64,000 nucleotides of DNA from Ignavibacteriota bacterium (lineage in GTDB: Bacteria; Bacteroidota; Ignavibacteria; Tepidaquicellales; Tepidaquicellaceae), in the NCBI GenBank assembly GCA_026390735.1, contig JAPLFJ010000037.1:124001-188000 (forward strand). The letters are read 5' to 3'. Positions 54,132-62,529 of the stretch are shown in pieces. Below the pieces are notes generated by a model. That model made no database searches. It had not been told where the DNA came from and saw only the letters and a list, made by a program, of their open reading frames with translations. Positions within the stretch are counted from its first letter, which is position 1, and every line of letters starts with the position of its first letter. The translations under genes were made by a program, and so were the position numbers.

Positions 54132-55217
54132 ATGCAAAAAGTTTTATTCAAATATCTGTTTCTGGTTTCTCTTCTTGCTTTAATAAGCGGATGCGGAAAA
54201 GAATTAGACCTTGCACAGTTTCCTATAACTAATAACGGAAACGTAAATGTAAGTGATACAGTATATATCCTGCAATCACCAGTCTGGACAGGCTTTTCCT
54301 CACCTAAAGATATTATCGTTGGAAATGATCAGTTAATCTATGTCTGTGATTCGAAGAATAACAGAATAGTACAGATGGATTTGTCTGGTAACGTTGTCAG
54401 CACAAGGTCTTTAGGCGACAATATGTATCCTAATAAAATTGTTCAGGATTATAATTTTGACATTCTTGTTTTAAGTGATTCAACTACTGCTGTTGATACT
54501 ATCACTGTATTGCACAGGTTTAAAGTAGTTAGTGGCGGTGGCCTTATTGGCAATGCAAGACAGATAACTTTGTTCTCAAGCCTGTATCCGACGCCTAATT
54601 CCAATAAGTACAGGAAGTTTACAGGGATTTCCGTATATCCGGATAATTCATATATTGTTACAAGGGTTGGCCCTACTGACCCTATCGGAATCGACCCTGG
54701 TAACGCAATAATTAAACTTAAGGGAATTGAATCGATTACTAATATAGATAAACTTTCGGGTTTCCAGACATCGGGAAATAGCTTTTATTCCATTGAGAAT
54801 ACTTCTGCTATTGCTGCAACTAAAAACAGTTCAACTGATTTTGTTATCTCAAGAAATACTCCTGATACTGTTTCATTGAATAAAGTAATCGTTTATAACT
54901 ACAATTCTTCAAGTGGTGCGTACGATCCTAAATATACATCTCCGACACAGGATATAGTTATTACTAAATTCGGTGCACCGGGTGCGGTTACTCAGGATTC
55001 ATATTCAAATATTTATGTGATTGATGCTTTAAGGAATCACTTGTATAAATTTAATACTGCAGGTAGATTGCTTGTAGAGTCTTTTGGAAAATATGGAAGC
55101 GGTGACAGTCAGTTTGATACGCCAATGGGAGTTGCACATTTTAATAAAGTGTTATACATATCCGATACTAAAAATAACCGGATTGTAAGGTTTAAACTTT
55201 CAACAGATTTAAATTAG
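54132..55217 (+). CDS. NHL-repeat lipoprotein
   Basis: The 361-residue protein has a lipobox (LISG followed by C21) and NHL-type beta-propeller repeats. The first are FSSPKDIIVGNDQLIYVCDS with NNRIVQMDLSGNVV; the last are GDSQFDTPMGVAHFNKVLYI with SDTKNNRIVRFKL, closing the propeller. It is probably an outer-membrane- or periplasm-anchored binding protein. It lies 24 bp after the PorV-like gene and 6 bp before the next membrane-protein gene. Confidence 0.8.
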   Translation: MQKVLFKYLFLVSLLALISGCGKELDLAQFPITNNGNVNVSDTVYILQSPVWTGFSSPKDIIVGNDQLIYVCDSKNNRIVQMDLSGNVVSTRSLGDNMYPNKIVQDYNFDILVLSDSTTAVDTITVLHRFKVVSGGGLIGNARQITLFSSLYPTPNSNKYRKFTGISVYPDNSYIVTRVGPTDPIGIDPGNAIIKLKGIESITNIDKLSGFQTSGNSFYSIENTSAIAATKNSSTDFVISRNTPDTVSLNKVIVYNYNSSSGAYDPKYTSPTQDIVITKFGAPGAVTQDSYSNIYVIDALRNHLYKFNTAGRLLVESFGKYGSGDSQFDTPMGVAHFNKVLYISDTKNNRIVRFKLSTDLN

Positions 55218-55223
55218 TATACG

Positions 55224-57008
55224 TTGTCTAAAGTAAATAAGAAAATATCTAAGCAGGTTGTAGTAAATTATCAGGAAAATTCATATTTTAACTATGGGTT
55301 ACTGGCAGTCTTTTTCGTTTTCCTGGTTTTCTTTACTACATTTAAAATCACAGGCGATGACGACGTCTTCTGGCACCTGGCAACAGGCAGGTATATTCTT
55401 CAGACAGCACACGTACCTTCTGTTGATATTTTCGGTTTTATGACACAGGGACAGGTCTGGATGCCGTTTGAATGGGGCTGGGATGTTCTTACTTATTCAA
55501 TCTATACCTTCTCAGGTTACGCTGGTATATCTGTTCTTAGAACTATTCTTATAATTGCAGTATTCTATATCTTCTATTATATCCTGATAAAGTTTAAAGT
55601 GAGTAATACTTTCTCTGTGTTTTCATTGCTTGTTCTTGCATTCGGAATCATTGACAGACTTACTCCTCGTCCGCATTTAATGTCTTATCTGTTTTTCGGA
55701 ATATTATTGTTAATCATTTGTCAGTATAAGTATTTTAACCGTGGGAATAAAAAGGTTCTGTACTTTATACCACTTATATTCTTGTTATGGGCTAATATGC
55801 ATATGGGAATCATTGCAGGCGGTTTTATGATGCTTCTTTTCTTTGTTTCTGAAGCCATTAGTACTTTTTATCCTTCTAATAATCCTGCTCTCAAAGCTCT
55901 GACTAAGAATGAACTTATACATTTGTTTGTGGTCCTCGCAGTATCGGCTTTGATGATGCTTGCTAATCCTAATTTTCTTCAGACTTATGTTTATGCTTTT
56001 GAACATACAAAGATGAAAATGCTTGAAACTGTGAACGAGTGGATGTCACCGTTTAGTTCAAGATATCAGGATAGTTTTGTTTCTTATATTTACAAAATTC
56101 TTTTATTCGTTGGAATTCTGAACGTTTTCTACGCAATAAAGAAAAAGGACTGGTTCCCGGCTCTCTTGTACATTGGCTTTGCAGTATATTCTGTAAGAGC
56201 AATGCGTTTTACAGTTGATTATGTGCTGATTACTTTTGTTTTCACTATAGTCTCGGTTTATTGTTACCTGAACCTGCTTAAGAGTATTAAGGTAAAAGAA
56301 TTTCTTTTCCGGAAGCCTGCTCTTAAAATCGGATTAGGATTATTTATAGTATTCCTTACGTTGAATATTCCAAGCAATAAACTTTATCTGCAGTATCTGT
56401 CTTATTACCGTGTTACAGGTGTCGGTATTAATTCTGATTTTATTCCTACTGCTATGTTCGATTTTATTAAAGCGAATGATATTCAGAATAAAGGGGATAG
56501 GGTTTTTAATCATTTTGGAACAGGTGGATTTTTTGTGTGGAATTTTGAAGGAAAACAGAATTTCATTGATAGTAGGAATCTGAATGATGATATTTTCAAT
56601 AAGTATCAACAGATTTTGGGGAAACGTCAGGGCTTTGAGCAAAAGCTTGAAGAATATGGAATTGATTATGTTATGTATCTTGCACCTGACTTGGTGAGAG
56701 ACCCTAAGGAAATGGAAAATACCTGTATCTCGTATTTCTGTAAGAGTCCAAACTGGAAACTTGTTTTCTGGGATGATAAATCTTTTCTGTGGGTTAAAAA
56801 TGTTCAGAAGTTTAAAGAGTTAATCGATAAGTATGAGTTTAAGTATTTGACCCCTTATAACTATGCATACAATAAACCTTTATTGGAAAAAGGTATAAGC
56901 GAGGAAATGCCGGTTCTTAAGAAGGAAATTGATAGAAAACTTGCAGACGATGCAAATGGAGTCGTTATCAGTTCGGTTTTGAAGATTTACGGAAATAAGT
57001 TAAAGTAA
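55224..57008 (+). CDS. Polytopic membrane protein, GT-C-like, with soluble C-terminus
   Basis: The 594-residue protein has about 11 membrane segments in residues 25-390 and a soluble C-terminal ~200 residues. The first loop reads TGDDDVFWHLATGRYILQT, an acidic/aromatic motif found in oligosaccharyltransferase-like (GT-C) integral membrane proteins. It begins with TTG at 55224, six bases after the NHL lipoprotein stop, so cotranslation is likely. It could modify exported glycoproteins or lipoproteins of the cluster with a sugar, but this is inference. Confidence 0.65.
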   Translation: MSKVNKKISKQVVVNYQENSYFNYGLLAVFFVFLVFFTTFKITGDDDVFWHLATGRYILQTAHVPSVDIFGFMTQGQVWMPFEWGWDVLTYSIYTFSGYAGISVLRTILIIAVFYIFYYILIKFKVSNTFSVFSLLVLAFGIIDRLTPRPHLMSYLFFGILLLIICQYKYFNRGNKKVLYFIPLIFLLWANMHMGIIAGGFMMLLFFVSEAISTFYPSNNPALKALTKNELIHLFVVLAVSALMMLANPNFLQTYVYAFEHTKMKMLETVNEWMSPFSSRYQDSFVSYIYKILLFVGILNVFYAIKKKDWFPALLYIGFAVYSVRAMRFTVDYVLITFVFTIVSVYCYLNLLKSIKVKEFLFRKPALKIGLGLFIVFLTLNIPSNKLYLQYLSYYRVTGVGINSDFIPTAMFDFIKANDIQNKGDRVFNHFGTGGFFVWNFEGKQNFIDSRNLNDDIFNKYQQILGKRQGFEQKLEEYGIDYVMYLAPDLVRDPKEMENTCISYFCKSPNWKLVFWDDKSFLWVKNVQKFKELIDKYEFKYLTPYNYAYNKPLLEKGISEEMPVLKKEIDRKLADDANGVVISSVLKIYGNKLK

Positions 57009-57061
57009 TAGATTTAGTTATATATAAAATAAATAAGTTTGATAATTAAAAAACTAATATT

Positions 57062-59431
57062 ATGTTGAAGAAATCCATCTTTTTAGTAGTGTTGCTGGTT
57101 TTAGTAAGCAATGTGTTCGGTCAGGTGATTACGCTTGATTCATTAAGAAAACAAGACGCTAATGGCGTTCCTTTATTATTAGGCCAGACAGTTACTGTAC
57201 AGGGTACTGTTACTACTCAGGGTGAACTTGGACCTCCATTAGTCTATTTACAGAGCCCTACAGCAGGTACAGCTGCCTATGATGCAACATTTGGTGCCGG
57301 AGTTGTCAGAGGAGACAGTGTTCAGGTAACAGGTATTGTAACTCATTATAATGGTTTAACAGAACTTCAACCGGTTAGCGCATTCAACGTAATTTCAACA
57401 GGGAAGACTGCTAATGTTGTGAATGTTACACCTACTCAGGCCAGGGAAAATGGTGAACTTTATGAAGGAAGATTGATTAAAATATCGGGCATCACAGCTG
57501 TCAAAACAATTTCGGGAGTTATTGCAACTAACTGGACAACATCTGCCTCTGGTACAAATTACAGAATCTTCGTGGGAACTGATTCCGTGGATATCAGAAT
57601 ATATACTTCCACTAATATTGCAAATACAATTATTCCTCCGTATCCGTTTACGGTTACTGCGCTTGAAAGTCAGTTTGACAGTAGTACACCGTATTTAAGC
57701 GGATATCAGATAATCCCTAGAAGTTTAACGGATATAGTTACTCAGGCAGTAGGCCCTACTATTTCAACAGTTCCTTTAGAATCATCAATAAATCCAACAA
57801 GTATAACTTTAACATATAATACGATTTCAGCGGGCGATACAAAGATAAAGTATTTTGTCTCTGATTCAATAGGGAAGCCTGTGGTATACACGGATTCATT
57901 GTACAATGCTGCATTAGTTACAGTTCATACTGCAACTTTAACAAACCTTGTCCCGGGAAAAATTTATTACGCACAGGTTTCTTCTACTGACGGAACAGGT
58001 ACTAGTACATATGGTCCTAAATATTTTTCTACTCAATCGCACAGTGCTTCAACAGGAAAGATGGAAGCATACTTCAATTATCCGACTGAGCCGTCTGTCG
58101 CTTTGCCGAACAATCTTGCAAATGGCAGTGCTAATCTGCAAACCCGTTTAATACAAAGAATCGACTCTGCTCAGTATTCAATCGATCTTGCAATCTATTC
58201 ATTCGATGATTTAACTCAGATAAAAAATGCTATGCTGAATGCTTTCATACGTGGTGTAAAAATCAGGATTGTTTATGATTCCAGAACTATCCAGCCTTTA
58301 ATGCAGGAATTAATAAATTCAGGTATCAGAGTTCAGCAGCGTCCAACAGGTGGTGCATTGATGCATAATAAGTTTTTTGTATTTGATGGAAGAGACATTT
58401 CAGCGGCAGCATACGCAAGGAAATGGGTATGGACAGGTTCTGCAAATATTACAAGCGCTCAGTTTAATCAGGATATAGAGAACGTATTGTTTATTCAGGA
58501 TGAATCTTTAAGTCATACATACACAAGAGAATTTGAAGAAATGTGGGGCTCGCATAATGATGTAAACAATCCGATAAATGCAAAGTTTGGAACTGCGAAA
58601 CTCGATAATACACCGCATTTGTTTAATATCAATGGAAAGAGATTAGATTGTTATTTCTCACCATCAGATGATATTGCCACAAAAGTAGAAAACCTTATAA
58701 CAAACGAAACTAATAAATCTATTAACTTCTGTATATTTGCTTTTACAAAATTCTCTATTGAAAATAAAATGCACTTAAAGTACAGCCCTCCTACAGTTAT
58801 GGTCAGAGGCGTATTCGACAGAAGTACAAACGGAAATATTACAAACGGACCGGTATACTATGAAATGGCAGGTTTAGGCGGAACAGTATGGAATCCAACT
58901 GCAAAAGTTTATTTGGATAATTATAATACCTCTTATCTGTTTCATGATAAATATATACTGATAGATGCAGATATGCCATCGAGCAATCCGGTTGTAGAAA
59001 CTGGTTCTTATAATTTCTCGAATGCAGCTTCATATGATAATGATGAGAATGTTGTGATGGTGTACGATTCATTAATAGCAAATCAGTACTATCAGGATTT
59101 TGTTAAGAGATTAACTGATGCTGGCGGTTCTATAGGGATTAATACTATTTCCGAAGTTGTACCAATGAATTTTAATCTGACTCAGAATTATCCGAATCCG
59201 TTTAATCCGTCTACAAAGATTACTTTTGATGTTGCAAAATCATCGAACGTAAAAATATCTGTGTTTGATGTTTTAGGCAGGGAAGTATCTGTGCTCGTTG
59301 ACAGGCAAATTAATGCTGGGCAGTATTCAACTGAATGGAATGCTGCAGGTTATCCGTCAGGTATGTATTTTTACGTGTTAAATGTTAACGGAGAAAACGT
59401 TAATACAAAGAAAATGGTATTGAAAAAGTAA
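57062..59431 (+). CDS. Secreted phospholipase D-like protein with T9SS sorting domain
   Basis: The 789-residue protein has a signal peptide (about 1-20), OB-fold-like N-terminal part (GQTVTVQGTVTTQGELGPP, GDSVQVTGIVTHYNG), an Fn3-like segment (about 235-325), then two PLD half-domains each with an HKD motif: MHNKFFVFDGRD with H435/K437 and FHDKYILIDAD with H628/K630, followed by GSANIT and GSYNFSN. The last ~80 residues are a T9SS domain (NYPNPFNPSTKITFDV to NTKKMVLKK). Both catalytic His/Lys pairs are present, so phosphodiesterase activity (phospholipase or nuclease) outside the cell is expected. The last gene of the envelope cluster. Confidence 0.88.
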   Translation: MLKKSIFLVVLLVLVSNVFGQVITLDSLRKQDANGVPLLLGQTVTVQGTVTTQGELGPPLVYLQSPTAGTAAYDATFGAGVVRGDSVQVTGIVTHYNGLTELQPVSAFNVISTGKTANVVNVTPTQARENGELYEGRLIKISGITAVKTISGVIATNWTTSASGTNYRIFVGTDSVDIRIYTSTNIANTIIPPYPFTVTALESQFDSSTPYLSGYQIIPRSLTDIVTQAVGPTISTVPLESSINPTSITLTYNTISAGDTKIKYFVSDSIGKPVVYTDSLYNAALVTVHTATLTNLVPGKIYYAQVSSTDGTGTSTYGPKYFSTQSHSASTGKMEAYFNYPTEPSVALPNNLANGSANLQTRLIQRIDSAQYSIDLAIYSFDDLTQIKNAMLNAFIRGVKIRIVYDSRTIQPLMQELINSGIRVQQRPTGGALMHNKFFVFDGRDISAAAYARKWVWTGSANITSAQFNQDIENVLFIQDESLSHTYTREFEEMWGSHNDVNNPINAKFGTAKLDNTPHLFNINGKRLDCYFSPSDDIATKVENLITNETNKSINFCIFAFTKFSIENKMHLKYSPPTVMVRGVFDRSTNGNITNGPVYYEMAGLGGTVWNPTAKVYLDNYNTSYLFHDKYILIDADMPSSNPVVETGSYNFSNAASYDNDENVVMVYDSLIANQYYQDFVKRLTDAGGSIGINTISEVVPMNFNLTQNYPNPFNPSTKITFDVAKSSNVKISVFDVLGREVSVLVDRQINAGQYSTEWNAAGYPSGMYFYVLNVNGENVNTKKMVLKK

Positions 59432-59471
59432 TAAGAATAAATGATTTTCGTTCTAACTAAAAAGGGGAAAC

Positions 59472-60857
59472 ATGGCAAGAATATTAGTAGTTGATGACGA
59501 AGTAACTTCTATAGCTATTCTCAGGAAGGTTCTTGAAGATGCAGGTCATAAAGTAACTACTGTAGTTGATGGTGAAAAGGCAATTGAAAAGATAAAAGAA
59601 TTCAAGTTTGATATTCTTTTAACAGATTTTAATATGCCCGGAATGAATGGCATTGAATTGACTGAACAGGCATTAAGAATTGAACCTGACTTTATCGTTA
59701 TACTAATAACTGCTTTTGCAACGATACGGTCTGCTGTTGACGCGATAAGACTTGGAGCATTTGATTACCTTACAAAACCTATAAATAAGGAAGAACTTTT
59801 ACTTTCAATCCAGAGGGGTTTGGAAAGAATTCAATTACTGCATGAAAATATTCTTTTAAAACAGAAATTGGATCTGGTTGAAAAAGAAAGTGAAGAGGAG
59901 TTCAACTATGAAACTTCAAGCAGAGAAATTAAAGATATGCTCGCTGAAGCCAGAAAAGTTGCTAAAACAGATTCCACTGTCCTGATAACCGGCTCTAATG
60001 GAACTGGTAAAGAGGTATTGTCAAAATTTATTCATAAAAACAGTAACAGACGCCATCAGCAGTTCGTCGTGCTGAATTGCGCTGCATTACCGGCTCAATT
60101 GCTTGAGTCGGAGTTGTTCGGGCATGTAAAAGGTTCTTTCACAGGTGCAGTTAAAGATCATAAAGGATACTTTGAGATAGCTGATAATGGTACTATATTC
60201 CTCGATGAAATAGGTGAAATTGATACTGTTATTCAGGTGAAGCTTCTGAGGGTTCTGCAGGAAAGAGAATTTTCGAAAGTAGGTGATACCAGAATCCAGT
60301 CAACTAATGTCAGAATAATTGCCGCAACAAATCAGGAACTTAAAAAACTAATTCTCGAAGGAAGATTTAGGGAAGACTTGTATTACAGGCTAAATGTGTT
60401 TGAATTTCATCTCCCTAGCCTGAAAGACAGAAAAGAAGATATTGAGTTTTATTTTAATAAATTTATACTGGAATTTAGTATCTTCAATAAAAAACCTCTT
60501 CCTGAAATTGAGAAAAATGTAAAAGATGTACTGTTTAATTATAACTGGCCCGGAAATATAAGAGAGCTTAAAAATGTTGCTGAGAGGGTTTCTATCCTCA
60601 GCGATAAGAATAAAATTACTGTTGACCTTTTACCGACAAATGTTCTGGGTAAAGCAACAGAAAGGACTCTGTCTGCAGATTATAACGATAATAAGGAATC
60701 TGTCATAAAGGAATTTGAACTTGATTTTCTTAAGAAGTATCTGAAACTGTATAAAGGAAATGTAGCTGCAACAGCTAAAGCTATTAATTTTCACCCTGTA
60801 AGTTTAAGACAGAAATTATCTAAATTAGGAATAGATCCCAGAGAATATAAATACTGA
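59472..60857 (+). CDS. NtrC-family sigma-54-dependent response regulator
   Basis: The 461-residue protein has a receiver domain (phosphorylation site D52 in LLTDFNMPGMNG), an AAA+ domain with Walker A at 174-181 (GSNGTGKE), the sigma-54 contact loop GSFTGA at 221-226 in place of the usual GAFTGA, Walker B TIFLDEIGE, and a C-terminal Fis-type helix-turn-helix (KGNVAATAKAINFHPVSLRQKLSKLG). It should activate sigma-54 promoters when phosphorylated, perhaps by the downstream kinase through the Hpt protein. It is a candidate activator for the dyad arrays at 12.9 and 23.9 kb, but nothing in the sequence proves this. Confidence 0.93.
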   Translation: MARILVVDDEVTSIAILRKVLEDAGHKVTTVVDGEKAIEKIKEFKFDILLTDFNMPGMNGIELTEQALRIEPDFIVILITAFATIRSAVDAIRLGAFDYLTKPINKEELLLSIQRGLERIQLLHENILLKQKLDLVEKESEEEFNYETSSREIKDMLAEARKVAKTDSTVLITGSNGTGKEVLSKFIHKNSNRRHQQFVVLNCAALPAQLLESELFGHVKGSFTGAVKDHKGYFEIADNGTIFLDEIGEIDTVIQVKLLRVLQEREFSKVGDTRIQSTNVRIIAATNQELKKLILEGRFREDLYYRLNVFEFHLPSLKDRKEDIEFYFNKFILEFSIFNKKPLPEIEKNVKDVLFNYNWPGNIRELKNVAERVSILSDKNKITVDLLPTNVLGKATERTLSADYNDNKESVIKEFELDFLKKYLKLYKGNVAATAKAINFHPVSLRQKLSKLGIDPREYKY

Positions 60858-60923
60858 TTAGGGGAATTTAATTATGCATATCTCTTGTTTAATATTCTTT
60901 GGAACTAAAGTAAATAAATAGAC

Positions 60924-62021
60924 ATGGAAGACTTTCTCCCTTTAAAAAGAATAGATTATATCGAATTTTTTTGCGGTAATGCGAAACAATCTGCAATTTA
61001 TTATCAGTATGCCTTCGGCTTCAAACTTACGGGTTATTCCGGTCTGGAAACCGGTAATAAGGCATTTGCTTCTTATATATTAGAGCAAGGTAAAATCAGG
61101 TTTATTCTTACTTCTCCATATTCAGACGATTCCTTTATAGCCGAACATATTAAAAAACACGGAGACGGAGTAAGGGATGTTGCTTTTGAAGTCGATGATG
61201 CCGTCAAGGCATTTGATGAAACTGTAAAACGTGGTGCCGTTCCTGTTCTTGAACCAACAATTATAGAAAATGAAGATGGAAGATTTATAAAATCGTCCAT
61301 AAAAACTTTCGGAGATACTATACACTCATTCATTGAGAGAAAGAATTATTCGGGTAAATTATTCCCGGGATTTGTAAATGCTTCTGCAAAATGTTTAAAA
61401 GATATCACGGATACTGGTTTAAAAGCAGTCGATCATATGGTTGGAAATGTTGAACTCGGTGAAATGATAAACTGGGTTGAGTTTTATTCACATACATTGG
61501 GCTTTAATCAACTTTTGTCTTTTGATGATAAAGATATCTCAACTGAGTATACGGCTCTTATGAGTAAAGTAATGCAGAATAATACGGGTAAGATAAAAAT
61601 CCCAATAAATGAACCCGCCGCAGGTAAGAAGAAATCACAGATTGAAGAATACCTTGATTTCTATAAATCACCTGGCATTCAGCATGTCGCAATGTCTACT
61701 CCGGATATTCTGGATACAGTAAAGAGATTAAGCAGCAGGGGAGTTGAATTCTTGACTGTTCCAACTACTTACTACACTGAACTTGTAAAGAGAATTGGAA
61801 AGATAGACGAAAATATTCGTGAACTGGAAAAACTTGGAATACTCGTTGACAGGGATGAAGATGGCTATTTGTTGCAGATATTTACTAAACCTGTTGAAGA
61901 CAGGCCAACTCTTTTCTTTGAAATTATTCAAAGAAAAGGTGCAAGAAGTTTCGGAAAAGGTAATTTTAAGGCTCTCTTTGAATCTATAGAAAGAGAACAA
62001 TCCTTAAGAGGTACATTATAA
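60924..62021 (+). CDS. hppD: 4-Hydroxyphenylpyruvate dioxygenase
   Basis: HppD converts 4-hydroxyphenylpyruvate to homogentisate in tyrosine catabolism, with a non-haem iron. The 365-residue protein has two VOC-type domains; the C-terminal one provides the iron ligands H171 (AVDHMVGNV), H254 (GIQHVAMST) and E333 (LFFEIIQRKGARSFGKGNF). The IxxFVNL-like C-terminus ends ALFESIEREQSLRGTL. It lies between the response regulator (67 bp) and the Hpt gene (3 bp), an unusual place for a catabolic gene. Other tyrosine-degradation genes are not in the window. Confidence 0.94.
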   Translation: MEDFLPLKRIDYIEFFCGNAKQSAIYYQYAFGFKLTGYSGLETGNKAFASYILEQGKIRFILTSPYSDDSFIAEHIKKHGDGVRDVAFEVDDAVKAFDETVKRGAVPVLEPTIIENEDGRFIKSSIKTFGDTIHSFIERKNYSGKLFPGFVNASAKCLKDITDTGLKAVDHMVGNVELGEMINWVEFYSHTLGFNQLLSFDDKDISTEYTALMSKVMQNNTGKIKIPINEPAAGKKKSQIEEYLDFYKSPGIQHVAMSTPDILDTVKRLSSRGVEFLTVPTTYYTELVKRIGKIDENIRELEKLGILVDRDEDGYLLQIFTKPVEDRPTLFFEIIQRKGARSFGKGNFKALFESIEREQSLRGTL

Positions 62022-62024
62022 ATT

Positions 62025-62381
62025 ATGTCAATTTCAAAAGAAGATTTAATCGATTTCGATATTGTTCAAGGCCTGAAAGAATTAGGCGGGGACGACGGTG
62101 ATGATTTCCTGAAGGAGATTCTGGACCTGTATGCTGAACAGTATCCGATTCTTTTAAATCAGATTAAAGGTTTTCTTAAGAATTCAGATTATAATAATCT
62201 GTCTAAATCCGCACATGCTTTAAAAGGTGCAAGTTTAAACATTGGAGCAAAAGAAGTAGCATCTATTTGTAAAACTATTGAAATCAATTCAAAATCAGGT
62301 GTGCAGGAAGGCTATCTCGATTTAATCTCAAATCTTGAGTCAATCCATTCATTAACTTTCATAGAACTCGGTAAACTCTAA
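62025..62381 (+). CDS. Histidine phosphotransfer (Hpt) protein
   Basis: The 118-residue protein is a stand-alone Hpt domain, which relays phosphate between a hybrid kinase and a response regulator. The phosphorylated residue is H64 in SKSAHALKGASLNIGA, followed by the conserved Gly/Ala positions. An all-helical fold is expected (FLKEILDLYAEQYPILLNQIKGF). It starts 3 bp after hppD and is followed by the kinase gene at 62530, so these three and the regulator may form one relay. Confidence 0.9.
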   Translation: MSISKEDLIDFDIVQGLKELGGDDGDDFLKEILDLYAEQYPILLNQIKGFLKNSDYNNLSKSAHALKGASLNIGAKEVASICKTIEINSKSGVQEGYLDLISNLESIHSLTFIELGKL

Positions 62382-62529
62382 AATATGGTATAGATATTGC
62401 ATAGTTATCTATGCAATGTCGACTTGTTTTTAGACTTTGTTTGCTTTTTTTAACATTTTAACCATTTATTTACTAGTACACTGTTATTAATAATAGTTTA
62501 TTTTAAATTAACATAGTGTAAATACTATC

